Shown here: positions 43,997-52,032 of the stretch, piece after piece
How the letters are laid out: every line of letters starts with the position of its first letter
Numbering within the stretch: position 1 is the stretch's first letter
Assembly (NCBI RefSeq): GCF_047946665.1
Contig: NZ_CP172312.1
Coordinates: 4,464,001-4,528,000 of the forward strand
Source: Allohahella sp002354735
GTDB lineage: Bacteria > Pseudomonadota > Gammaproteobacteria > Pseudomonadales > Oleiphilaceae
DNA length: 64,000 bases
Reading direction: 5' to 3'
Notes under the pieces: generated by a model
What the model was told of the DNA's origin: nothing
The model's input: only the letters and a program-made list of their open reading frames with translations
The model's database searches: none
Position numbers and translations under genes: made by a program

Positions 43997-46651
43997 ATGC
44001 ACGACGATGCAGATCCGATTGAAACCCGTGAATGGCTGGATTCGCTAGAATCGGTTCTCGAGAACGAGGGGATAGAGCGGACCCGTTACCTGCTCACCCG
44101 ACTTGCCGAACGCGCCACACGCGATGGTACCCAGCTACCGTACTCCATCGTGACGCCCTTCCGAAATACGATACCGGTCACCCAGGAAGCCAGGATGCCC
44201 GGCGATCTCTTCATGGAGCGGCGGATACGCTCGCTTGTGAGGTGGAATGCCCTGGTGATGGTGCTGCGGGCTAACAAGCGTCCGGGTGATCTCGGAGGGC
44301 ATGTCTCGACCTTCACGTCCATTGCCACTCTTTACGACGTCGGATTCAACTATTTCTTTCACGGCGGTGACGACAAGCGCGAGGCTGACCTTATTTACTG
44401 GCAAGGTCATTCATCGCCTGGTATCTATGCGCGCTCCTATCTCGAAGGCCGCATCACCGAAGAACAGATGGATCGCTTCAGAAGCGACGTTGATGGCGGC
44501 GGATTGACATCCTATCCGCATCCCTGGCTTATGCCCGAATACTGGCAGTTTCCGACTGTGTCGATGGGCCTTGGTCCGATTCAGGCGATCTACCAGGCGC
44601 ATGTCATGAAATACCTTCACAGCCGCGAATTGAGCGATCATTCCGAGCGCAAGGTCTGGTGCTATGTCGGCGATGGCGAGTGTGATGAGCCTGAGACGCT
44701 TGGCGCCATTGGCCTTGCGGGGCGTGAGAAACTCGATAATCTCATCTTCGTGATCAATTGCAACCTGCAGCGGCTGGATGGCCCAGTTCGGGGCAATGGG
44801 AAGATCATTCAGGAGCTTGAAGGAGTATTCAGGGGCGCCGGCTGGAACGTGTTGAAAGTAGTCTGGGGGCGACACTGGGATCCCTTGTTCGAAAAGGACG
44901 ATAATGGACTGATGCAGAAAGCCATGGATCTCTCCGTCGATGGTGAAATGCAGAACTATAAGTCCAATGGCGGCGCCTATACCCGCAAGCACTTCTTTGG
45001 CAAGTATCCTGAGCTGCTAAAGATGGTGGAGGACCTCACCGATGAAGATATCTATCGGCTCAATCGTGGCGGCCATGACCCCTACAAAGTTTACGCCGCT
45101 TACCATGCAGCGACCCACCATAAAGGCCAGCCGACTGTCATACTGGCGCACACAGTAAAAGGTTATGGCTTTGGTGAGCAGGGCGAGTCCCAGAACACGA
45201 CCCATCAGCTGAAGAAGCTGGACATCGAGACGGTGAAGAAATTCCGCGACCGCTTTGGTGTGCCCATTCCTGACGACGAAATCGAGGCGCTGCCGTACTA
45301 CAGGCCTTCGCCGGATTCGCCGGAAGCGGTCTACATGAAAAAGCGCCGTGAGAAGCTCGGGGGATATCTGCCGAAGCGTCGTGCCGATACGCAGAAACTG
45401 CCAATCCCTGGCCTCGATGCTTTCAAAGCCGTGACTGGTGGGAGTGATGGTCGTGAAATTTCATCGACCATGGCATTCGTAAGGGTGCTTAACACGCTCG
45501 TCAAGGATAAGCAGATTGGTAAGCGCATCGTGCCCATCGTGCCAGATGAAGCGCGGACCTTCGGGATGGAGGGCATGTTCAGGCAGCTGGGCATCTACAC
45601 CTCAGAGGGCCAGAAGTACACGCCAAATGACAGCGGTCAGATGATGTTCTACCGCGAGGACAAGCAGGGTCAGATTCTCGAAGAGGGGATCAACGAAGCT
45701 GGTGCCATGGCCGCCTGGATGGCTGCGGCGACTTCATACAGCAACAATGACTATCCGCTGATTCCTTTCTACATCTACTACTCGATGTTCGGTTTCCAGC
45801 GGGTAGGCGATTTGGCTTGGGCAGCCGGCGATATGCGTTGCCGCGGTTTTCTGCTCGGCGGCACTGCAGGCAGAACAACCCTCAATGGTGAAGGTCTGCA
45901 GCACCAGGACGGACATAGTCATGTACTCTCCGCCACGATCCCGAACTGTATTTCCTACGATCCGGTATTCGGCTACGAAGTCGCCGTCATCATTCGCGAG
46001 GGCATGCGGCGAATGTATGCCGAAAACGAGAGCGTGTATTTCTATATCACCCTGATGAATGAGAATTACGAGCATCCGGCGATGCCAGAGGGTGTCGAGT
46101 CCGGAATCGTCAAGGGAATGTATCTCTTCGAAGAAGGGAGTCGCAACGGCAAGGCCAGGGTGCAATTGCTCGGTAGTGGAACGATATTTAACGAGGTGCG
46201 CAAAGCGGCCACGCTCTTGAATGACAAGTACGATATCGATTCGGATATCTGGTGCTGTACCAGCTTCACCGAGCTGGCGCGAGACGGCCACCACGTGCGG
46301 CGGTGGAACATGCTGCATCCGACAGAAAACAAGCGTGAAAGCTATGTGGCGCAATGCCTGAAGTCCAAGAAGGGGCCGGTCATCGCCGCCACGGATTACA
46401 TGCGTTTGTTTGCCGATCAAATTCGCCAGTTCGTGCCACATCACATCTACCAGGTGCTGGGCACGGATGGCTTCGGTAGAAGTGATACCCGTGAGCAGCT
46501 TCGATCACACTTCGAGGTCGACCATCGTTACATCGCGGTCGCTGCGCTCGATGCGCTGGTCCAGGACGGCGTGCTCACATCAGATGTCGTGGCCCAGGCC
46601 ATCGAAGATCTGGGCATCGACCCTGACAAACAGAATCCAGCCGTAGCCTGA
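43997..46651 (+). CDS. aceE: Pyruvate dehydrogenase E1 component (homodimeric type)
   Basis: AceE decarboxylates pyruvate with thiamine diphosphate and transfers the acetyl group to the lipoyl arms of AceF. It has 884 residues (E. coli 887). The ThDP motif begins 'YVGDGECDEPE' and ends 'VINCNLQRLDGPVRGNGK', seen as GDG...NCN. Other landmarks are 'GGHVSTFTSIATLYDVGFN' near the N-terminus and 'YYSMFGFQRVGD' and 'GRTTLNGEGLQHQDGHS' in the central domain. aceF follows after 15 bases. Confidence 0.98.
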   Translation: MHDDADPIETREWLDSLESVLENEGIERTRYLLTRLAERATRDGTQLPYSIVTPFRNTIPVTQEARMPGDLFMERRIRSLVRWNALVMVLRANKRPGDLGGHVSTFTSIATLYDVGFNYFFHGGDDKREADLIYWQGHSSPGIYARSYLEGRITEEQMDRFRSDVDGGGLTSYPHPWLMPEYWQFPTVSMGLGPIQAIYQAHVMKYLHSRELSDHSERKVWCYVGDGECDEPETLGAIGLAGREKLDNLIFVINCNLQRLDGPVRGNGKIIQELEGVFRGAGWNVLKVVWGRHWDPLFEKDDNGLMQKAMDLSVDGEMQNYKSNGGAYTRKHFFGKYPELLKMVEDLTDEDIYRLNRGGHDPYKVYAAYHAATHHKGQPTVILAHTVKGYGFGEQGESQNTTHQLKKLDIETVKKFRDRFGVPIPDDEIEALPYYRPSPDSPEAVYMKKRREKLGGYLPKRRADTQKLPIPGLDAFKAVTGGSDGREISSTMAFVRVLNTLVKDKQIGKRIVPIVPDEARTFGMEGMFRQLGIYTSEGQKYTPNDSGQMMFYREDKQGQILEEGINEAGAMAAWMAAATSYSNNDYPLIPFYIYYSMFGFQRVGDLAWAAGDMRCRGFLLGGTAGRTTLNGEGLQHQDGHSHVLSATIPNCISYDPVFGYEVAVIIREGMRRMYAENESVYFYITLMNENYEHPAMPEGVESGIVKGMYLFEEGSRNGKARVQLLGSGTIFNEVRKAATLLNDKYDIDSDIWCCTSFTELARDGHHVRRWNMLHPTENKRESYVAQCLKSKKGPVIAATDYMRLFADQIRQFVPHHIYQVLGTDGFGRSDTREQLRSHFEVDHRYIAVAALDALVQDGVLTSDVVAQAIEDLGIDPDKQNPAVA

Positions 46652-46666
46652 TCGGGGAGAGCAGAG

Positions 46667-48451
46667 ATGAGCAAGGAAATCAGGGTTCCCGATCTCGGTG
46701 GTGCCAGTGACGTCGAAGTCATCGAAATCTATGTGTCGGAAGGTGATGATATCGCAGCAGAGGATTCCATTCTCGCAATGGAGTCCGACAAGGCATCGAT
46801 GGATATTCCTGCGCCAGAGGGTGGTCGAATCAAGTCCATCAAGGTCAAGGTGGGTGACAAGCTGAACGAAGGTGACGTCATAGCCGAACTTGAGGAGGCA
46901 GACGCCGGTGACAAGGCCGATGACGAAGAGGACGGCACGGAAACCGACGGTGACGAAAGTCGGGAGTCGGCCGATGCTGATGAAAGCGACCGGGCGGAAG
47001 AGACGCCAGCACCCAGCCCTGATTCAGCCAACCGTGATCCAGATGGTAGCGAAGAGCAGCAGACCAAGGAGAGCGTAGAGCGCTCAGCCGACACCGGCGA
47101 CGAGGCTGGGTCGACTGAAGTCCTCACCGTGCCTGATCTCGGTGATTTCGGTGAGGTACCGGTTATTGAGATCAGCGTTGCGATTGGCGACGTCATCAAG
47201 CCTGAAGACTCGCTGGTCGTGCTTGAGTCTGACAAGGCGACCATGGATGTGCCCGCCTCGAAAGGTGGGAAGGTTGTCGAGATCCTCGTGGCTGTGAACG
47301 ATAAGGTCAAACAGGGCTCGCCTGTAGTGAGGATCGAGGTCGAGGGTGGTGGTGCCAGATCGTCTGACTCCGAAGAAAAAGGCAAATCTGGCACTGGTGC
47401 GGCGAAAGACGGTGGAAAGTCTGCCGAACGCACGTCCTCAGCAGCTGCAGAGAAAGGTGAATCGGACGAAGCCGACTCTCAGAGGCCTGAGAAGGCGCCG
47501 AAGGTGCGGCGTGAGGCGACCGATGGCCGCGAGCCAGCCTCAAGTGCAGTACACGCGGGACCAGCGGTCAGAAAGCTGGCCAGGGAGCTCGGCGTCAAGC
47601 TGGAAAGCATCGAGGGCTCGGGGCCGAAGCAGAGGATACTCAAGGAGGACCTGCAGGACTTCGTGAAGTCCAATATGCAGGCTATTGGCAAAGCGGGCAG
47701 TGCCGGCGGCGGTATTCGCATAGCCTCTGTTCCGTTACCGGACTTCAGCCAGTTTGGTGAGACCAGTCGTCAGGCGATGACGAAAATACAGAAACTGACC
47801 GCAGAGAACATGAGCCGCAGCTGGCAGACTGTTCCTCATGTTACTCAGTTCGACGAAGCTGATATCACGGAACTGGAAGACTTTCGCAAGGCTCAGAAAG
47901 CTGCCGCTGAACGGCAGAATACGAAGCTGACCATTCTGCCTTTTCTGTTGAAAGCATGTGCGATTGCGCTTCGACGCATTCCCCAGTTCAACGTGGCGCA
48001 GGACTTCGACCGGCATGAGCTCGTGCACAAAGACTATGTGCATATCGGCATGGCGGTCGACACACCGTCTGGCCTGCTGGTACCTGTCATTCGTGATGTC
48101 GATCAGAAAAGCATCTGGGACATCGCACGCGAGTGCATTGAACTGGCCAACAAGGCTCGCGACAAGAAGCTCAAGTCGAGCGAGATGCAGGGCGGATGTT
48201 TCACCATATCAAGCCTGGGTGCCATCGGCGGTACAGCCTTTACGCCTATAGTCAACACGCCCGAGGTTGCTATCCTTGGCGTGTCGAGGGCCAGCATCAA
48301 GCCGGTATATGTAGAAGGCAGCTTCCAGCCACGGCTCATGCTACCGCTATCGCTGTCTTACGATCATAGGGCAGTCAATGGGGCTGATGCCGCGCGCTTT
48401 ACATCTTTGTTAGGTGAGCTGCTTGGTGATATACGCCACATGTTGTTGTAG
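46667..48451 (+). CDS. aceF: Dihydrolipoyl acetyltransferase (PDH E2)
   Basis: AceF is the core of the pyruvate dehydrogenase complex, moving acetyl groups to CoA. The 594 residues hold two lipoyl domains, with lipoyl-lysines at K42 (ESDKASMD) and K190 (ESDKATMD), rather than the three of E. coli. A peripheral-subunit-binding domain lies at about 297-333 and the catalytic domain has DHRAVNGADAARF with His567. The linkers are unusually acidic (about 80-148), with a second charged one at about 228-292. No dihydrolipoamide dehydrogenase gene follows here, so E3 must be encoded elsewhere. Confidence 0.97.
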   Translation: MSKEIRVPDLGGASDVEVIEIYVSEGDDIAAEDSILAMESDKASMDIPAPEGGRIKSIKVKVGDKLNEGDVIAELEEADAGDKADDEEDGTETDGDESRESADADESDRAEETPAPSPDSANRDPDGSEEQQTKESVERSADTGDEAGSTEVLTVPDLGDFGEVPVIEISVAIGDVIKPEDSLVVLESDKATMDVPASKGGKVVEILVAVNDKVKQGSPVVRIEVEGGGARSSDSEEKGKSGTGAAKDGGKSAERTSSAAAEKGESDEADSQRPEKAPKVRREATDGREPASSAVHAGPAVRKLARELGVKLESIEGSGPKQRILKEDLQDFVKSNMQAIGKAGSAGGGIRIASVPLPDFSQFGETSRQAMTKIQKLTAENMSRSWQTVPHVTQFDEADITELEDFRKAQKAAAERQNTKLTILPFLLKACAIALRRIPQFNVAQDFDRHELVHKDYVHIGMAVDTPSGLLVPVIRDVDQKSIWDIARECIELANKARDKKLKSSEMQGGCFTISSLGAIGGTAFTPIVNTPEVAILGVSRASIKPVYVEGSFQPRLMLPLSLSYDHRAVNGADAARFTSLLGELLGDIRHMLL

Positions 48452-48492
48452 GCGGCTGTGTTAGCATGCGAGACATAAGAAGTACTTGAGGA

Positions 48493-48514
48493 GACGGGTC
48501 GCCGCTGACCCGTC
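48493..48514 (+). other. Perfect inverted repeat after aceF
   Basis: GACGGGTC / GACCCGTC (8 bp, 6-base loop) lies 41 bases after the aceF stop, without a T-run. It may stabilise the aceEF mRNA end or be a weak terminator, or it may belong to the leader of the Sel1-repeat gene. Confidence 0.4.
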
Positions 48515-48546
48515 GGCTACCATTACAACAAGAGGTTACTCCGTCC

Positions 48547-49302
48547 TTGTCCAGACTAACTGCGTTTATCCGTTTGATATCAAAGAAAACAGTCGTCAGT
48601 GCAATCTTCTGCACGGCACTTTTCACTGTCCAGCCTGCACAGGCCATAGAGCAGGCCGATAAGCTGGCCAAGTTGCTCAAGGCAGAGAAGTATGAAGACG
48701 CCATCAAGTTGCTTCAGAAACAGAGTGACAAGGGTGAAGTGGCGGCTACCTATCTGCTGGCCATGATGTACGACCACGGCCGTGGCACTGAGCAGAACTT
48801 CGATAAAGCATTCGAGCTGTTCATGATCGGCGCTAAGACCGGTCATCACCCGTCGGAAAATAGCGTTGGCCAGGCCTATAACAATGGTAAGGGTGTGGAA
48901 CTCGATCATGCCAAAGCCGTGGAATGGTTCCGTAAAGCTGCTGAAGGCGGCAATGCCACCGCTCAATATAATCTCGGTCTGCGCTACAGCCTTGGTGAAG
49001 GTGTCGATAAGGATGAAGCAAAGGCGCTGGAATGGTTCCTGAAAGCTGCCGAACAGGACAATCCCTTTGGGCAGTACAATGCAGCGTATGCCTACGCTAC
49101 AGCAGCCGGCACCGAGAAGAATATGATCGAAGCTTTGAAATGGGCGAAGCTGGCCTCTGAAAAAGGTTTCAAACCCGCTGTAGTGTTCACGTCTTTCCTG
49201 GCATCCAAAACCACGGAGGAGGAGCGAAAGGCTGCCCTGGACAAGATCGGCGCTTTCAAGATGCAGCAGGCTGGGCTCGTCGACCTCAACGCACAGAAAT
49301 AG
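48547..49302 (+). CDS. Secreted Sel1-repeat protein
   Basis: The 251-residue protein begins with a signal peptide ending 'VQPAQAIEQA' (cleavage about residue 33) and then carries at least four Sel1-like repeats (about 60-210). The repeats show the pattern A...LG..Y..G.GV..D..KA..WF.KAA, for example 'GNATAQYNLGLRYSLGEGVDKD'. Such repeats form a TPR-like superhelix for protein binding in the periplasm or at the envelope; the partner is unknown. The start is TTG 48547 with GAGG some 11 bases upstream, so the start is not certain. The next gene starts directly at its stop codon (TAGATG), so the two are co-translated. Confidence 0.85.
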   Translation: MSRLTAFIRLISKKTVVSAIFCTALFTVQPAQAIEQADKLAKLLKAEKYEDAIKLLQKQSDKGEVAATYLLAMMYDHGRGTEQNFDKAFELFMIGAKTGHHPSENSVGQAYNNGKGVELDHAKAVEWFRKAAEGGNATAQYNLGLRYSLGEGVDKDEAKALEWFLKAAEQDNPFGQYNAAYAYATAAGTEKNMIEALKWAKLASEKGFKPAVVFTSFLASKTTEEERKAALDKIGAFKMQQAGLVDLNAQK

Positions 49303-50307
49303 ATGCGCTTACGTGGGGGCATAAAAAAAAGTGCAGCAGCCTTCTCCGCTGCTCTTCTGTCGTCGGCTATTGCCGGCTGTGCCTATCACACGGTGCTTGG
49401 GAGCTTTGATCACACCCGTGAAGTGTGTGAAATACATGATCGCTCTGATCGTTGTTATTACGTCGTTTCGCCATCTACAACTGAACCAAACGATCCCTCC
49501 GCACTTATTCTCATGCTACACCCTGCGCTGGCGCCTCCCGGTCTGACCGAATGGATTACAGGCTTCGCGGAGGAGGCCGTGGCGCGTGGAGATGTGGTCA
49601 TCTACCCCTCGGGTATCGGGCGCAGCTGGAATGACGGTCGTGGTGGCCGGACGACGGTGGCCGAATGGCTCGATGCCGATGACCTCGGCTACATATCCGG
49701 TGCCGTAAAGACGGTGGCTGCTGACTATCCTGGTCGACCGCTCTATATCGTTGGTATGTCCAGTGGCGGCATGCTGGCCATGCGCATTCTCTGCCAGTCG
49801 CAGGAGAGCGGTTTCGGCGGCCTCGAAATTGCCGGTGCAGCAACGGTTGTCAGTAGCTTGCCAGGGCGTCTGGTACAGGACTGCGAGCCGCAGGCCTATT
49901 CCGACCTCCTGATGATCTATGGCGATGACGACTGGATTCTGCCTTCGAGCGGTGGAGATATATTCTTTCTTGACTTCCTGTTCGGGAATATTCTCTCCCG
50001 CGATGAAACGGTGGAAGCCTTTAGGAAAATCAATGGCTGCGAGCCGGATCCCATAACGCTGCGCCTTAATCGCAATGAAGACGGCAGTGTCCGAAATCAG
50101 GCCTTCTTTGATGACTGCGAATCGCAGAAATTCGTCGAGGTAATGACCCTGGAGAATGCCGGCCATACGTGGCCAGGTGAACCTCAATGGTTGGCATGGC
50201 TGACTTGGCGGGGTGGGGTGAGCGACGAAGTGGATGCCACCAACTACATCCTCGACTGGATGGATGCCAGCAAAGCTCGGAAGCAAAAAAAAGGCGTACC
50301 TGAATAA
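49303..50307 (+). CDS. LpqC/PHB-depolymerase-like esterase lipoprotein
   Basis: The 334-residue protein has a signal with a lipobox ending at Cys26 (AIAGC) and then an alpha/beta-hydrolase fold of the LpqC / polyhydroxybutyrate depolymerase / feruloyl esterase group. The nucleophile is Ser153 in GMSSGG, the acid probably lies in 'IYGDDDW' (209-210) and His288 is in 'NAGHTWPG'. The substrate cannot be read. The C-terminus is Lys-rich, and the stop lies inside the following terminator. It is directly coupled to the Sel1-repeat gene, so the two may act together at the envelope. Confidence 0.8.
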   Translation: MRLRGGIKKSAAAFSAALLSSAIAGCAYHTVLGSFDHTREVCEIHDRSDRCYYVVSPSTTEPNDPSALILMLHPALAPPGLTEWITGFAEEAVARGDVVIYPSGIGRSWNDGRGGRTTVAEWLDADDLGYISGAVKTVAADYPGRPLYIVGMSSGGMLAMRILCQSQESGFGGLEIAGAATVVSSLPGRLVQDCEPQAYSDLLMIYGDDDWILPSSGGDIFFLDFLFGNILSRDETVEAFRKINGCEPDPITLRLNRNEDGSVRNQAFFDDCESQKFVEVMTLENAGHTWPGEPQWLAWLTWRGGVSDEVDATNYILDWMDASKARKQKKGVPE

Positions 50308-50320
50308 GGTACGCCTTTCT
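50291..50320. terminator. Bidirectional terminator overlapping the esterase stop codon
   Basis: AGGCGTACC / GGTACGCCT (9 bp, 7-base loop) has an A-run before and a T-run after. It overlaps the end of the esterase frame and also faces the convergent lipoprotein gene. Confidence 0.85.
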
Positions 50321-50354
50321 GTCACAGTCCCTAAAGGGGGGACGCTCCAGGAAG

Positions 50355-51809
50355 TTAGAGCGGTATCTGGTTGCAGTTGATGGCGGGAACACCGTTTAAC
50401 GACAGCGTCGAAGCTAACTTGCCATTCTCGCCGCTCCCATCATTCGTGACGGCAACTTCAACGGGACCATAGCATTCAGGCGCGCTCCCATCGACAGCCG
50501 GGCCACGAGTAGTTATGAAAGCGTCGTGGCCGCCAGATGCGAGGGTGTATACAAGCGAGTCAAACACGTAAGCACCGCCTTCGAGCCTGATGTTGTATCC
50601 CTTTATAGGTGCAAATTGCCAATCTGGCTTACGTGCGATAGTTACGGCCGTCACTGTGGCTTCAGGAGCAGTTGACCAATCAGTAAGTGTGGTCGAACTA
50701 CCCTTCTGGTCTAGCCAGGTATCAACACGGCTTACGATCGTGCCTTTAAGGCTAGAAAAACTAGCGGCTGGAGCGGCACTCTTCTGGCCTAACCCCAGCT
50801 GATTGAAAGCCGCCTCGAAATTGCTACCAGTTTGAACAGCTGCGAGAGACCAGTTTTTCATATCGCTACGTGTCAGATTAAGTCCATCCGGGCTGAGTAT
50901 GTAGGCCAGAGTTGTAGCGTAATATGGATAAAGTTGGAAAAAACGAGGATCGTTGGTTCCTGAAATGCCGGCACTTTGCGTCGTTTTCATCTCCATCGGA
51001 TTGGGTAAGGCACCATTGGGCGCAATAGTCGAGGTCCAAGAAGTCGACGAACCTACCAATGCATTATCTCCCGAAAAGTTTGCCAGGCCCTCGTCAAACC
51101 AGAAGTGAATCTCTTCGTAATTATCTGTAGTACTTCTCAGACGCTCAGTAATAGAGTTGGCGAACTGATCCTTGGCCTGCCGATAGAACCCCGCGTCTTT
51201 ATCAAAGGGTCCGATCTCCGCGAAAATATCTCGAGAATCGAGCGGATTGTTCACTGACTTTACGCAGATAAAATAAGGGAGCGTACCGGGGGTGTCGTCA
51301 GTCGCCTCAGGGGTGGGCTTTTCAACTTTCTTGGTTCCAACGAGGTCGGTGATTAGTTCTGGTTCACCCCCAGTGAACCCATAGTTCGTAAGCGTTGCGT
51401 CAAGCGCAAGAGCTGAGATTTTTGCAAGACGCAACCGCTCCGCTTCAGTAAGACCGGAGTTACTCTGAAAGCCGACCTGAAGCTTTCGGGCGCTATCGAT
51501 ATAATAAAATTTCTGCGGTTTGCAAACGTTGAAAGCTCCCGAAGCAGGGGTCTGGTCTGGAGCTGATCGTTCAACAACTGTGTAGCCTGCAATAGCTTCA
51601 TCAAGAGTCTGAAAGGCGGTCTCTTCGACTGGATCGAGTCCGCCTTGATCTATCTCTGTTTCTTCTGGAGTGGCAACGGGTGGCGGCGTGCTACCAGTCC
51701 CTTTACTCTTGCTACTACCACCGCCACCACAGGCAGCTAGCGAAACCAATGCAATCGTAAGTGCCGTGAGCTTGAACCCGTTTGCCACATTGCCATACCG
51801 CATACACAA
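50355..51809 (-). CDS. Unknown lipoprotein, AT-richer than neighbours
   Basis: The 484-residue protein has a signal peptide and a lipobox LAAC at Cys27, followed by a Gly/Ser and Thr/Pro-rich linker (about 28-60). I recognise no family. The segment 'EEIHFWFDEGLANF' (233-246) resembles the second-ligand helix of gluzincin peptidases (WFxEGLA), but no HExxH is seen upstream, so activity is doubtful. The gene appears richer in A and T than the flanking genes and is followed on its 5' side by a ~220-base AT-rich spacer, hinting at recent acquisition. It is convergent with the esterase gene. Confidence 0.75.
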   Translation of the reverse strand: MCMRYGNVANGFKLTALTIALVSLAACGGGGSSKSKGTGSTPPPVATPEETEIDQGGLDPVEETAFQTLDEAIAGYTVVERSAPDQTPASGAFNVCKPQKFYYIDSARKLQVGFQSNSGLTEAERLRLAKISALALDATLTNYGFTGGEPELITDLVGTKKVEKPTPEATDDTPGTLPYFICVKSVNNPLDSRDIFAEIGPFDKDAGFYRQAKDQFANSITERLRSTTDNYEEIHFWFDEGLANFSGDNALVGSSTSWTSTIAPNGALPNPMEMKTTQSAGISGTNDPRFFQLYPYYATTLAYILSPDGLNLTRSDMKNWSLAAVQTGSNFEAAFNQLGLGQKSAAPAASFSSLKGTIVSRVDTWLDQKGSSTTLTDWSTAPEATVTAVTIARKPDWQFAPIKGYNIRLEGGAYVFDSLVYTLASGGHDAFITTRGPAVDGSAPECYGPVEVAVTNDGSGENGKLASTLSLNGVPAINCNQIPL

Positions 51810-52032
51810 AACCCCAAAATGAGAAATTAGCTGAACCTTCCTTAAGCCTAAGCAAGAGCCAGGCCAACTTAATTCTAAGCTGTATGAAGTTTGAGCAAAG
51901 GAAAAATCAAAGTAAATAGGTAGTTAAGACAGGTTTAGATTAGATTTTAGCAATAGTCCGTGAAAACAAATTGATGGTTTGTGTAAATAGATGTTGCTGT
52001 AATGTAAAAAGGGGGTTGTTCTTGCAAAAACA

